Shown piece after piece: positions 49,407 through 57,249 of a stretch of 64,000 nucleotides of DNA. A program made the position numbers and the translations under genes. Source of the DNA: S5-327 sp965116015 (GTDB lineage Bacteria; Chloroflexota; Dehalococcoidia; Lucifugimonadales; Australimonadaceae); contig OZ220477.1 in NCBI GenBank assembly GCA_965116015.1, positions 310,001 to 374,000 of the forward strand, written 5' to 3'. The notes below the pieces were generated by a model. That model was not told where the DNA came from. It searched no databases and was given only the letters and a program-made list of their open reading frames with translations. Numbering within the stretch: the first letter of the stretch is position 1; every line of letters begins with the position of its first letter.

Positions 49407-50609
49407 CTAGATGACGCCTGAGGCCTGGAGAGCGTTGAGCTGGTCGTCGGTGTAGCCTGCGATGGATGCGAGCGTCTCGCGCGTGTGCTGTCCGAGAAGC
49501 GGGGGAGGGGCGAACTGCTCAGGGTGGCCGGTTTTGATGGGGTTGCCGGAGGTTTTGATGCGTCCGGCGACTGGGTGGTCGATCTCGACGAGCATATTGC
49601 GGTGGAGCACCTGCGGGTCGTTGAACACCTCGGCGATGTTGTTGATCGGCGCGCCGGGGATGTCCCACTCGATGAACAGGGCGATCCATTCGTCGCGCGG
49701 TTTCGTTGCGATGGCCTCGGCGAGCAGTTCTTCGAGTTCGCGCCGGCGCTCGATGCGTCCGGCTGCGGTTTTGAAGCGCTCGTCGTTGGGGAGTTCTTCG
49801 AATCCGGGAACGACCGCGGCGATCATTTCGGCGGTCTTGAACCAGAAGGGTTCGGTTGAGCAGTGGATCTGGATCCACTTGGAGTCGCTGGCGAGGAAGG
49901 ACTTGGCAGGGATGTTGCTTGGGTGTCCGGATCCGATGGGGACAGGGATCTCGCCCGAAGCGAGGTAGAATGCGCCGAGGTGCGCCTGGAACGACACTTG
50001 CATGTCGAGCATGCTGATGTCGACGCGTTTGCCCTCGCCGGTGCGCGTCCGTTCGCAGAGGGCGGCAAGGACGCCGAGGGCAAGCCCCCATCCGCCTCCG
50101 ACATCGCCCATAGGGAAGCCCATGTATACGGGGTCGTCGCCTGGGTTGCCGGTTACGCTCATCGCGCCCCCGAGGGCCTGGACGACACCGTCGAATGCGG
50201 GACGTCCGGCATACGGTCCGTCTTGCCCGAATCCGGAGAGGGACGCTGAGATGATGCGGGGGTTCCAGGATCTGAGCGTCTCGTGGTCGATGCGGAGGCG
50301 CTCTAGGACGCCGGGGCGGAAGTTGTCGAGGACGACGTCTGACTTCTGGGCGAGGGCGTAGAAGGCGGCGCGTCCTTCCTCGGCGCGCAGGTTGAGGGAG
50401 ACGCTGCGCTTGTTGCGGTTGAAGGCGAGGAAGTAGGCGCTCTCGCCGTTGAGGAAGTAGGGGCCGAGCTTGCGGGCGGCGTCGCCTGTTCCTGGTTGCT
50501 CGATTTTGATGACGTCGGCGCCGAGGTCGGCGAGAAGCCGTCCGGCGAGGGGCCCGCCGAGAACGGATGTGAGTTCGAGGATGCGGACGCCGTCGAGGGG
50601 CATGCTCAT
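49407..50609 (-). CDS. Family III CoA transferase (CaiB/BaiF)
   Basis: 400 residues from ATG 50609, overlapping the acyl-CoA dehydrogenase stop by ATGA; an ATG two codons later is possible. Moves CoA between carboxylic acids through an aspartyl-CoA intermediate. GVRILELTSVLGGPLAGRLLADLGADVIKIEQP at the N-terminus, FNRNKRSVSLNL, NFRPGVLERL and FPMGDVGGGWGLALGVLAAL (with the nucleophilic Asp) are intact. The exact CoA donor and acceptor are not predictable. Middle gene of a three-gene minus-strand operon. Confidence 0.92.
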   Translation of the reverse strand: MSMPLDGVRILELTSVLGGPLAGRLLADLGADVIKIEQPGTGDAARKLGPYFLNGESAYFLAFNRNKRSVSLNLRAEEGRAAFYALAQKSDVVLDNFRPGVLERLRIDHETLRSWNPRIISASLSGFGQDGPYAGRPAFDGVVQALGGAMSVTGNPGDDPVYMGFPMGDVGGGWGLALGVLAALCERTRTGEGKRVDISMLDMQVSFQAHLGAFYLASGEIPVPIGSGHPSNIPAKSFLASDSKWIQIHCSTEPFWFKTAEMIAAVVPGFEELPNDERFKTAAGRIERRRELEELLAEAIATKPRDEWIALFIEWDIPGAPINNIAEVFNDPQVLHRNMLVEIDHPVAGRIKTSGNPIKTGHPEQFAPPPLLGQHTRETLASIAGYTDDQLNALQASGVI

Positions 50610-51784
50610 AGTCCGGCCTCGTAGAGGAAGTCGCCCGATGGGTAGTCGCGCAGCAGCCTGCGGGCGATGACCATTCGCTGAATCTCGTTCGAGCCCTCGC
50701 CGATAATCATAAGCGGGGCATCTCTGAAGTAGCGCTCGATGGGGAGGTCTTGCGTGTATCCGACTCCGCCGTGGATACGCATCGCCTCGGCGCAGATTGT
50801 GAGGCACGCTTCGCTGGCGAAGAGCTTGGCCATTCCGGCTTCGAGATCGACTCGCTGGCCGTTGTCCTTCCTTCGGGCTGCGTCCATAACGAGGAGATGC
50901 GCCGCCTTTATCTGAGTCGCCATATCGGCGAGCTTCTGCTGGATGGTTTGATGCTCGGCGATGGGCACGCCGAACGCGACGCGGCGTTGGGCGTAGAGGG
51001 CAGCGGCTTCGAGGGCGGCGCGGGCGACGCCGACGGCGCGGGCCGCGACGTTGATCCGGCCGAGCTCCAGCCCGGCCATAACGTGGCGGAATCCGTGTCC
51101 TTCCACCTCGCCGAGGAGGTTGGCGACGGGCACACGGTAGTTGTCGAACGCGAGTTCTGTTGTTTCTACGCCGCGGTAGCCGAGCTTGGGGATGTCGCGC
51201 ACGATCTCGAGGCCGGGGGCTTTTTCGCCGAGCAGGATGCTGATGCCGCGGCGCGGCGGGTCGGTGTTGGGGGTTGTCTTGCAGATGATGGCGTAGATGC
51301 TGGCGTAGCGTCCGTTCGTGATGAACATCTTGCGCCCGTTGACGATGTAGTCGTCGCCGTCGCGCTCGGCGCGGGTTTGGATGGCGGCGATGTCGCTGCC
51401 GGCGTCGGGTTCGGTGATGCAGAGGGCTGCTCGGGCGGCGCCGTCGGCCATAGGGGGGAGGAACTGATCTCGCTGCGCGTGGGAGCCGAAAGCTCTGATC
51501 ATATGGGCGACGAGCAGGTGCGTGTTAAGGACGCCGGAGAGGCTCATCCAGCCCTTGGCGAGCTCTTCGATAAGGAGGGCGTAGGTCTCGGCGCCGACAT
51601 CGCTGCCTCCGTACTCCTCGGGGATGGTGGCGCCGAAGAAGCCTAGCTCGCGCATACGGTCGACAAGAGCCGCGGGGTACTCGTCGGCGTGTTCGAGCGC
51701 GGACGCCGCGGGAATGACCTCGCTCTTCACGAAGTCGCGCACTGTGGCGAGGAGCGTCTTCTGGTCGTCGGCGAGCGTGGTCAT
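50606..51784 (-). CDS. Acyl-CoA dehydrogenase
   Basis: 392 residues. The flavoprotein fold is clear: ALCITEPDAGSDIAAI (FAD-binding signature 1), IHGGVGYTQDLPIERYFRDAP and IGEGSNEIQRMVIARRLL with the catalytic Glu near the C-terminus. It introduces a trans-2,3 double bond into an acyl-CoA, passing electrons to ETF. The ATGA overlap with the downstream CoA transferase links activation and oxidation of the same substrate. Divergent from the 51879 MFS gene. Chain-length class unclear. Confidence 0.92.
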   Translation of the reverse strand: MTTLADDQKTLLATVRDFVKSEVIPAASALEHADEYPAALVDRMRELGFFGATIPEEYGGSDVGAETYALLIEELAKGWMSLSGVLNTHLLVAHMIRAFGSHAQRDQFLPPMADGAARAALCITEPDAGSDIAAIQTRAERDGDDYIVNGRKMFITNGRYASIYAIICKTTPNTDPPRRGISILLGEKAPGLEIVRDIPKLGYRGVETTELAFDNYRVPVANLLGEVEGHGFRHVMAGLELGRINVAARAVGVARAALEAAALYAQRRVAFGVPIAEHQTIQQKLADMATQIKAAHLLVMDAARRKDNGQRVDLEAGMAKLFASEACLTICAEAMRIHGGVGYTQDLPIERYFRDAPLMIIGEGSNEIQRMVIARRLLRDYPSGDFLYEAGL

Positions 51785-51861
51785 AGGGGCACTGGAGAGG
51801 GAGGCGGGCGGGGGATTGCGGGGCGAGTATAGCGCGTTCAGCTATGGGGACGCGCGAGACG

Positions 51862-51870
51862 TGGTATGTT
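51862..51870 (+). promoter_or_regulatory. Extended -10 promoter, probable leaderless MFS transcript
   Basis: TGG plus TATGTT (51862-51870) places the expected start at 51877-51879, exactly at ATG 51879. No ribosome-binding site lies before the ATG. Confidence 0.45.
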
Positions 51871-51878
51871 GCGCATTC

Positions 51879-53162
51879 ATGGCTCAGACGCAAACGCCGC
51901 CCCGCATATCGCGCTTCTGGCCGTTCGACAGGGTTTACTACGGCTGGGCGATTATGGCCGCCAGTATGCTGTCGGCGGCGGCGAGCGTGCCGATGCAGGG
52001 CCCGATTATGGGGGTTTTCCAGCGTCCAATCCAGGAGGATCTTGGGTGGTCGTCGGTGTCGATTTCTGTTGGGTTCGCGATAGGGTCGGGGGTCGGTGGG
52101 TTAGGGTCGGTGTGGGTGGGGAGGGCGCTGGACAGGCGCGGGCCACGGCGTGTGAGCGTGGTCGCTGGGGCGATTCTTGTTGGGTGCATGGTTGGGCTTG
52201 CGTCGATGACGCAGTTCTGGCACTTCTGGGGATTGTTCGGTCTGGCGCGGGGGTCGGCGGCGGCGGGGGCGCAGCTGGCGACGATGGTGGCGCTGGCGTC
52301 GTGGTTCGTGAAGAAGCGGGGGCGCGTCGTCGGCCTGCTTGGAGTTGGCCAGCGGACGGGCCAGGCGCTTCTGCCTGTTCCCATAGGGTTGGCGATTGTG
52401 GCGTTCGGGTGGCGGGAGGCGTGGCTCGCGCTCGCAGGGTTTGCGTTCCTGGCGATTGTGCTTCCGAGCGCGGCGTGGATGCGGCGGCGCCCGGAGGATT
52501 ACGGGCTGCTTCCGGACGGTCAGCGCGCGGATGCGGCGCCGCGGCCGGGGGAAGTGTCGGAGGAGGCGGGCGAGGAGCTGTGGACGCTTGCGGAAGCGAA
52601 GCGGACGCGCACGCTCTGGGCTCTCATCGTGGGTCAAGCAGCGGTGATTCTTGCGGTGAATGCGACGAATCTGCACCTCATCGCGAGTCTTCAGGATAAG
52701 GGTTTGTCGCACGGACTGGCGACGGTGGCGGCGACGATTTACCTTACTGTCGCGGCGCTGTCGGTGTTTGGCTGGGGGCTGGCGATGGAGCGGGTGCACA
52801 CTCGCTACCTTGCTCTCACTTCGGTGTCGCTGTACTTCGTGGCGATGGTTCTGGCGACGCTGGTTGATTCGTTCGGGGTGGCTGTTCTGTTTAGTCTGGC
52901 GTACGGGTCTGCGCTGGGGGTGTGGACGGTTGTGAGCCGCATGTTGTTTGCGAACTACTTTGGGCGGCGGTCGTTCGGGACAATTAGGGGGTTCGCGGCG
53001 CCGATTATGTCGGGGGTGAGCATGGTTGGGCCTATCTTTGGAGGGTTTGTGCGCGACCAGACGGGGAGCTACGACGCGGCGTTCATTACATTCGCCGCGG
53101 TGTTCGTAGCGGCGTTCGCCGCTTTCGCGGTCGCAGCTCCGGCGCGCAAGTCTGCGCTTTAG
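51879..53162 (+). CDS. MFS transporter (oxalate/formate- or monocarboxylate-type)
   Basis: 427 residues from ATG 51879, with 12 membrane segments, starting YYGWAIMAASMLSAAASVPMQG. The loop GRALDRRGPRRVSVVAG is a divergent motif A, and FVKKRGRVVGLLGVGQRTGQ and a long hydrophilic central loop (about 205-250) are typical of monocarboxylate/oxalate-formate-type MFS proteins. Upstream in-frame starts would run into the acyl-CoA dehydrogenase gene on the other strand. A -10 element just before the ATG suggests a leaderless mRNA. Probably takes up an organic acid. Confidence 0.86.
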   Translation: MAQTQTPPRISRFWPFDRVYYGWAIMAASMLSAAASVPMQGPIMGVFQRPIQEDLGWSSVSISVGFAIGSGVGGLGSVWVGRALDRRGPRRVSVVAGAILVGCMVGLASMTQFWHFWGLFGLARGSAAAGAQLATMVALASWFVKKRGRVVGLLGVGQRTGQALLPVPIGLAIVAFGWREAWLALAGFAFLAIVLPSAAWMRRRPEDYGLLPDGQRADAAPRPGEVSEEAGEELWTLAEAKRTRTLWALIVGQAAVILAVNATNLHLIASLQDKGLSHGLATVAATIYLTVAALSVFGWGLAMERVHTRYLALTSVSLYFVAMVLATLVDSFGVAVLFSLAYGSALGVWTVVSRMLFANYFGRRSFGTIRGFAAPIMSGVSMVGPIFGGFVRDQTGSYDAAFITFAAVFVAAFAAFAVAAPARKSAL

Positions 53163-53283
53163 GGGCTTCGGCGGCGAGCTACGGCTTAGCCTCTTTCCGG
53201 GGGAATTCGAGCTTCTTCGGGAAGAGCCAGCCGGGCTTTGCGCTGAGCGTTCCCTGACGCGGGGGAGCGGGGCGGGAGAATGG

Positions 53284-53317
53284 CAACGGGCGGAGCCGCA
53301 CTCGGCTCCGCCCGTTG
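53284..53317. terminator. 15-bp perfect hairpin after the Rieske gene
   Basis: CAACGGGCGGAGCCG (53284-53298), loop CACT, and the exact complement at 53303-53317. It lies 20 bases behind the minus-strand Rieske stop and 122 behind the plus-strand MFS stop. There is no U-tract on either strand, so it may act as a bidirectional or Rho-assisted terminator or 3'-end stabiliser. Confidence 0.6.
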
Positions 53318-53336
53318 TCGCTGCCGTCGGGTCTGG

Positions 53337-54605
53337 CTATCGAACGGCGGCCTCGGGGTACATATCGGGTTTGAGGGATGTCCAGGGCTGGTCTGCAGGC
53401 AGGATGCGGTCGATTGCGCGGATGCCGACGAATTCGCCCTGGCTGCCGCGGGGGGCTCCGCCGTCGGTGGCGACCTTGACGGCTTCGAGGAGGAGCTTGC
53501 GCATAGCGATGATTGCCCTGTCGCTGGTTCCGAGACGCTCGTTGCTGCGGTCGGCGATGACGCCCATCGTTTCCTGGAGCGCGCGGTCTTGGGTGTTGAC
53601 GCCGACGATGCCTGTGAAGTTCTGAGTGCGCTGCATCTCGCGGTCGATGAGCCAGTCGTTGCTCTTGTTGCGCTTGGCGATGAACGTCGTGGGGTCGATG
53701 TCGACGTTCCACTCGTTGCCGGTTCCGGCGAGGCGTTTGGCCTTGTCGGAGAGGGGGTTCTTGTCCCAGGTGAACGTCCAGTTGAAGACCATTGTGTTCT
53801 CGTCGTCGATGGGGACCCAGCAGTGGCCTGAGCTACGGGGCTGCACTTGCTCGCCACTGGCTCCGACCTGGCCTGCGCGGAGCTGATGGAAGGGCAGGAC
53901 GTAGTGGTAGGTGCGGACGTAGTTGCCTTCTTCTTTGCTGAGGGGACGCGTGGAGCTGTAGGTGTAGCCGTAGCTGGTTTGCTCGACCTCGAGGTAGGGG
54001 GCAGTGGAGCGCGAGCGGAGGAGGGTTTTGTCGGCGAGGTTGTTGTTGTGGAGGAAGGATGAGTGGGAGGTGTCGATGCCGCCCTCGACGGCTTGCACCC
54101 AGTTGCACGTTTGGATGAGCTTGGTGACGCCGCGGTGGGAGTCGGGGACGGTGGTCCATTCGAAGGCGGGGGGCGGCGGGACTTGTTCGGCGGGGCCGAG
54201 GTAGGCCCAGACGACGTTGCCGCCCTCCCAAGTTTTGTAGGCGCGAGTGCGGACTTTGTGCTTGAAGTTGCTCTCGGCGGGTTCGTTGGGCATATCGACG
54301 CAGGCGCCGTCGACGTCGAATTTCCAGCCGTGATAGACGCAGCGCAGGCCCTCTTCTTCGTTGCGGCCGAAGTAGAGGCTCACGCGGCGGTGAGGGCAGG
54401 CGTCGGGGAGGAGGCCGATGCGGCCTTTTGAGTCGCGGAAGGCGACGAGGTTCTCTCCGAGCACGCGAACCCTGACGGGGTCGCAGTCGGGCTTGGGGAG
54501 TTCGAAGTCCATGAGGATGGGGATCCAGTAGCGCCGCATAGTCTCGCCCATGGGCGTTCCGGCTCCGACTCGCGTAATCAGGTTGTTGTTTTCTTTCGAG
54601 AGCAT
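53337..54605 (-). CDS. Rieske aromatic-ring-hydroxylating oxygenase, large subunit
   Basis: 422 residues. The N-terminal Rieske [2Fe-2S] site is CPHRR...CVYHGWKF; the catalytic mononuclear iron region is VEGGIDTSHSSFLH. Homologous to phthalate 4,5-dioxygenase-type oxygenases (single alpha subunit, about 420 residues). Adds O2 to an aromatic or demethylates/hydroxylates it; the reductase partner is not adjacent. GGAGGAA lies before ATG 54605. An operator-like palindrome overlaps its -10. Confidence 0.9.
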   Translation of the reverse strand: MLSKENNNLITRVGAGTPMGETMRRYWIPILMDFELPKPDCDPVRVRVLGENLVAFRDSKGRIGLLPDACPHRRVSLYFGRNEEEGLRCVYHGWKFDVDGACVDMPNEPAESNFKHKVRTRAYKTWEGGNVVWAYLGPAEQVPPPPAFEWTTVPDSHRGVTKLIQTCNWVQAVEGGIDTSHSSFLHNNNLADKTLLRSRSTAPYLEVEQTSYGYTYSSTRPLSKEEGNYVRTYHYVLPFHQLRAGQVGASGEQVQPRSSGHCWVPIDDENTMVFNWTFTWDKNPLSDKAKRLAGTGNEWNVDIDPTTFIAKRNKSNDWLIDREMQRTQNFTGIVGVNTQDRALQETMGVIADRSNERLGTSDRAIIAMRKLLLEAVKVATDGGAPRGSQGEFVGIRAIDRILPADQPWTSLKPDMYPEAAVR

Positions 54606-54647
54606 GTCGTTCCTCCGGTTACAGGCTCAGGCTATCGCGGATGGTAC

Positions 54648-54664
54648 TACGTTTACGTATTGTA
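54648..54664 (-). promoter_or_regulatory. Rieske promoter with overlapping palindrome
   Basis: Minus-strand TACAAT (54664-54659) is a good -10. The imperfect palindrome TACG-TTTA-CGTA (54648-54659) touches it, so a repressor could block initiation. The -35 is not clear. Confidence 0.35.
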
Positions 54665-54720
54665 ATTCGTCAAGCTGGCGGACGCGTTCGGGGAGGGGCG
54701 GGGATTGTTCTTCTGCGCTC

Positions 54721-55380
54721 TCAAGTTCCGGTGCCGCGTCGCCGGCGTGCGAAGAAGTCGGTTGCGAAGGCGATGATGGTCATAATTGCCACTCCCGTGA
54801 TGTAGTTGATTACCAGGCGGAGCGTGTTGTCGGGGTCGAACCGGTCGTCCCACCAGTCGTTGAGGCCGAACCAGTCCACCCAGTGGGGAATGTTCCATTC
54901 GGAGAGGAGGAGTTGCCCGTAGATGAAGATGATGACGGCGAGGAAGAACGCGGCTGGGGGGACTGTCCAGTACCAGCGGGTGTTTCCGAGGATGATGAGG
55001 TAGAGGATGGTGTAGAGCGGGATGCCGGCGTGGAAGCCCAAGGTCCACACGCCGATGAGCAGGCCGGCTGTGCTGAGGATGAGGAGGGCCCAACGGCGGG
55101 CGACGACGGCTGGAGGGTCGTCGGTTTCGAGGAAGCCGGTGTCCATAATCTGGCCGGTTTCGCTGAGGCCGGTTCGAAAGAGCGAGACGGCGCGCCACAG
55201 CAGGAAGGGGGCGCCGACGCCGATTGCGATCCACGGGAGGATCTGGGCGCCAAGCCCCCAGTCGCGGGAGTCCAGCAGCATATAGATGAAGAAGGCTCCG
55301 ACGCCTACAAGCAGGATTACTTCGCCGATGAGTTCTATGGAGAGCAGCCTATTCGTCTTACGCTCCGGGCTGGCGTTCAT
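54721..55380 (-). CDS. tctB: Tripartite tricarboxylate transporter small subunit TctB
   Basis: 219 residues from ATG 55380, overlapping the tctA stop (ATGA). Four membrane helices are visible: ELIGEVILLVGVGAFFIYML near residue 16, QILPWIAIGVGAPFLLWRAV, RWALLILSTAGLLIGVW and PPAAFFLAVIIFIYGQLLL, with a final LVINYITGVAIMTIIAFATDFF. TctB is the poorly conserved small membrane component of the sodium-linked tricarboxylate transporter. Length is longer than the usual ~150 because of the extra C-terminal helix. Confidence 0.85.
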   Translation of the reverse strand: MNASPERKTNRLLSIELIGEVILLVGVGAFFIYMLLDSRDWGLGAQILPWIAIGVGAPFLLWRAVSLFRTGLSETGQIMDTGFLETDDPPAVVARRWALLILSTAGLLIGVWTLGFHAGIPLYTILYLIILGNTRWYWTVPPAAFFLAVIIFIYGQLLLSEWNIPHWVDWFGLNDWWDDRFDPDNTLRLVINYITGVAIMTIIAFATDFFARRRRGTGT

Positions 55381-56954
55381 GATTCGTTTCTCGCTTCGCG
55401 GGCTGGGAGGGCGTCTTCGTTCGGGGCTTCTTCGTGGGCAATCTGCGCTGCGTTGCGTTGCACGCGCATTCCGATGAAGGCGGCTACGGCCACGGCGACG
55501 AGGATGCCGATGAACTGCGGGCGCTGGAACATCGTCCAGCCGTAGGTGTTCACCGAGATCCAGAGGTATTTCTCGACGATCTCCGCGAGGACGATTGCGA
55601 TGACGATGGGAGGCCTCGGCCATCCGTAGGCTTTCATAAAGAGTCCGAGCACGCCGGCTACGGCGAATAGCACGAGGTCGCCTACGGATTGGGAGGACTG
55701 GAAGACTCCGATGGTGATGATGGCCATTACCAGGGGGAAGAGGATGTTGGGGGGGATGACGGTTACGCGAGCGATGAGGGGAGCGAACCGGAGGACGATG
55801 GGGACGACGATGATGTTCGCGATAGCGATTGTCCACACGAGGGCGATGGTGAGGTCGAGGTGCTGGTTGAGCATTGGGGGGCCGGGCTGGATGCCGACGA
55901 GGATGAGCATTGCGAGGATGAGTGCCATCTGGGGGCTGCCGGGGATAGAGAAGAAGAGCGTCGGGACGAGAACGCCGCCGTCGATGGCGTTGTTCGAGGC
56001 TTCTGGGGCGATTACGCCTCGGATGTCTCCTGTGCCGAACGTTTCGGTGGCGCCGCGCTCTGTTTGGCGTGCTTGGGCGTAGGCGATCCAGTGCGCGGGG
56101 ACTGCGCCGAGTCCGGGCATCATTCCCACGAACACGCCGATGACGGAGGAGCGGGTGATGAGCCACTTGTGGCGCAGTGCCTCGCGCATTCCTTTCTTGA
56201 CGTCGCCGCCGGAGCCTTCGAGCACCTCGTCGAGGCGTTCGGTGGCGATTGCGGTGTTGCTGACGACGAGGTTGGCGAGCTCGGGGATGGCGAAGAGGCC
56301 GAGGAGCATCGGGACGAGCGGGAGGCCGTCCCAGAGGTAGCCGATGCCCATATCGGCGCGAACTTGTCCGGTGATGGGGGAGAAGCCGATGAGGGCGATG
56401 GCGAGGCCGAAGGCGGCGGTGAGCATTCCTTTCACCATCGCGCCTGTGCTGAGCAGAGCGACGGTGGCGATTCCGAGCAGGCCGAGGAGGAAGAACTCGG
56501 CGGAGCTGAAGATTTTGAGGACTTCGCGGGCGACAGGAAGTATGGCCATGAGCATTACGGCGCCGATGAGGCCTCCGATGAGGGAGGAGACGTAGACGGC
56601 GCCGAGCGCTTCGCCGGCGCGTCCCTGCCGGGCCATGGGGTAGCCGTCGATGATCGTGGCCTGGGATCCGCGAGAGCCGGGGACGCCGATGAGGATGGAG
56701 GGTATGGGTTCGGTGGCGTCGTTGGCGGCGGCGTAGAAGACTGCGGCGGGGAGGGCGATGAAGGGGTCGAGCTGGGAGGCGAAGCTGAGGAGGAGGATGA
56801 AGACGGGGACGCCGCCTGCAATCATGACGCCGTTGAACAGCGCGATGGGGGTGATGATTGCGAACGCGATGAGGGGGCCGGGAGAGAAGAGATGCCGGGC
56901 TGCGCTCCCGCTGGCCTCGAGCATCAGGTCTCGTATCTCCAGCAATGCGTCCAT
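55377..56954 (-). CDS. tctA: Tripartite tricarboxylate transporter large subunit TctA
   Basis: 525 residues, about 12 membrane helices. IPSILIGVPGSRGSQATIIDGYPMARQGRAGEALG and the later ALILAMLILVGIQPGPPMLNQH are the two conserved TctA signature loops. It forms the membrane channel for citrate- or other dicarboxylate-type substrates delivered by TctC. It has its own promoter (57081-57109) and is followed by tctB in an ATGA overlap. Confidence 0.93.
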   Translation of the reverse strand: MDALLEIRDLMLEASGSAARHLFSPGPLIAFAIITPIALFNGVMIAGGVPVFILLLSFASQLDPFIALPAAVFYAAANDATEPIPSILIGVPGSRGSQATIIDGYPMARQGRAGEALGAVYVSSLIGGLIGAVMLMAILPVAREVLKIFSSAEFFLLGLLGIATVALLSTGAMVKGMLTAAFGLAIALIGFSPITGQVRADMGIGYLWDGLPLVPMLLGLFAIPELANLVVSNTAIATERLDEVLEGSGGDVKKGMREALRHKWLITRSSVIGVFVGMMPGLGAVPAHWIAYAQARQTERGATETFGTGDIRGVIAPEASNNAIDGGVLVPTLFFSIPGSPQMALILAMLILVGIQPGPPMLNQHLDLTIALVWTIAIANIIVVPIVLRFAPLIARVTVIPPNILFPLVMAIITIGVFQSSQSVGDLVLFAVAGVLGLFMKAYGWPRPPIVIAIVLAEIVEKYLWISVNTYGWTMFQRPQFIGILVAVAVAAFIGMRVQRNAAQIAHEEAPNEDALPAREARNES

Positions 56955-57080
56955 TAACGCCTACTGCCTCTTGCGGCTGAACGGGGGAGCTGGTCTGCGC
57001 GTCTTCCGCCGCTGGCTTGCCAATGAGCGGGAGGGCGCCGCAGTTCGTTGGCCGTTCAGCCGCTGTCCGTAATGGCGCGC

Positions 57081-57109
57081 AAGTTATTCGCGCGCGTTGC
57101 ATCTGTCAA
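57081..57109 (-). promoter_or_regulatory. Promoter of tctA-tctB
   Basis: Minus-strand TTGACA (57109-57104), 17-base spacer, TAACTT (57086-57081). Transcription would start near 57074, giving a leader of ~120 bases. It closely matches the tctC promoter in -35, spacing and -10. Confidence 0.6.
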
Positions 57110-57193
57110 ACGGATGGCGGTCTGGCTATCCGCCTATAGGCCGTTCTTTCCTGGCTGAAAGGGGCGCCGCGTCGGCATCCGGTGGGGGAAGGG

Positions 57194-57222
57194 AGCGGGG
57201 CCGGCGATTCGCCGGCCCCGCT
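57194..57222 (-). terminator. 13-bp hairpin after tctC
   Basis: AGCGGGGCCGGCG (57194-57206), loop ATT, and its exact complement (57210-57222), starting 28 bases beyond the tctC stop. No T-run follows. It separates the tctC and tctA transcripts. Confidence 0.6.
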
Positions 57223-57249
57223 GCGTTGCGTTCGGAGGTCGAGCGTGGG

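Noticed and set aside
53163..53283. Small minus-strand ORF ending in FPRKEAKP after the Rieske gene
   Set aside because: No start codon or ribosome-binding site, and the hairpin at 53284 interrupts it; probably non-coding.
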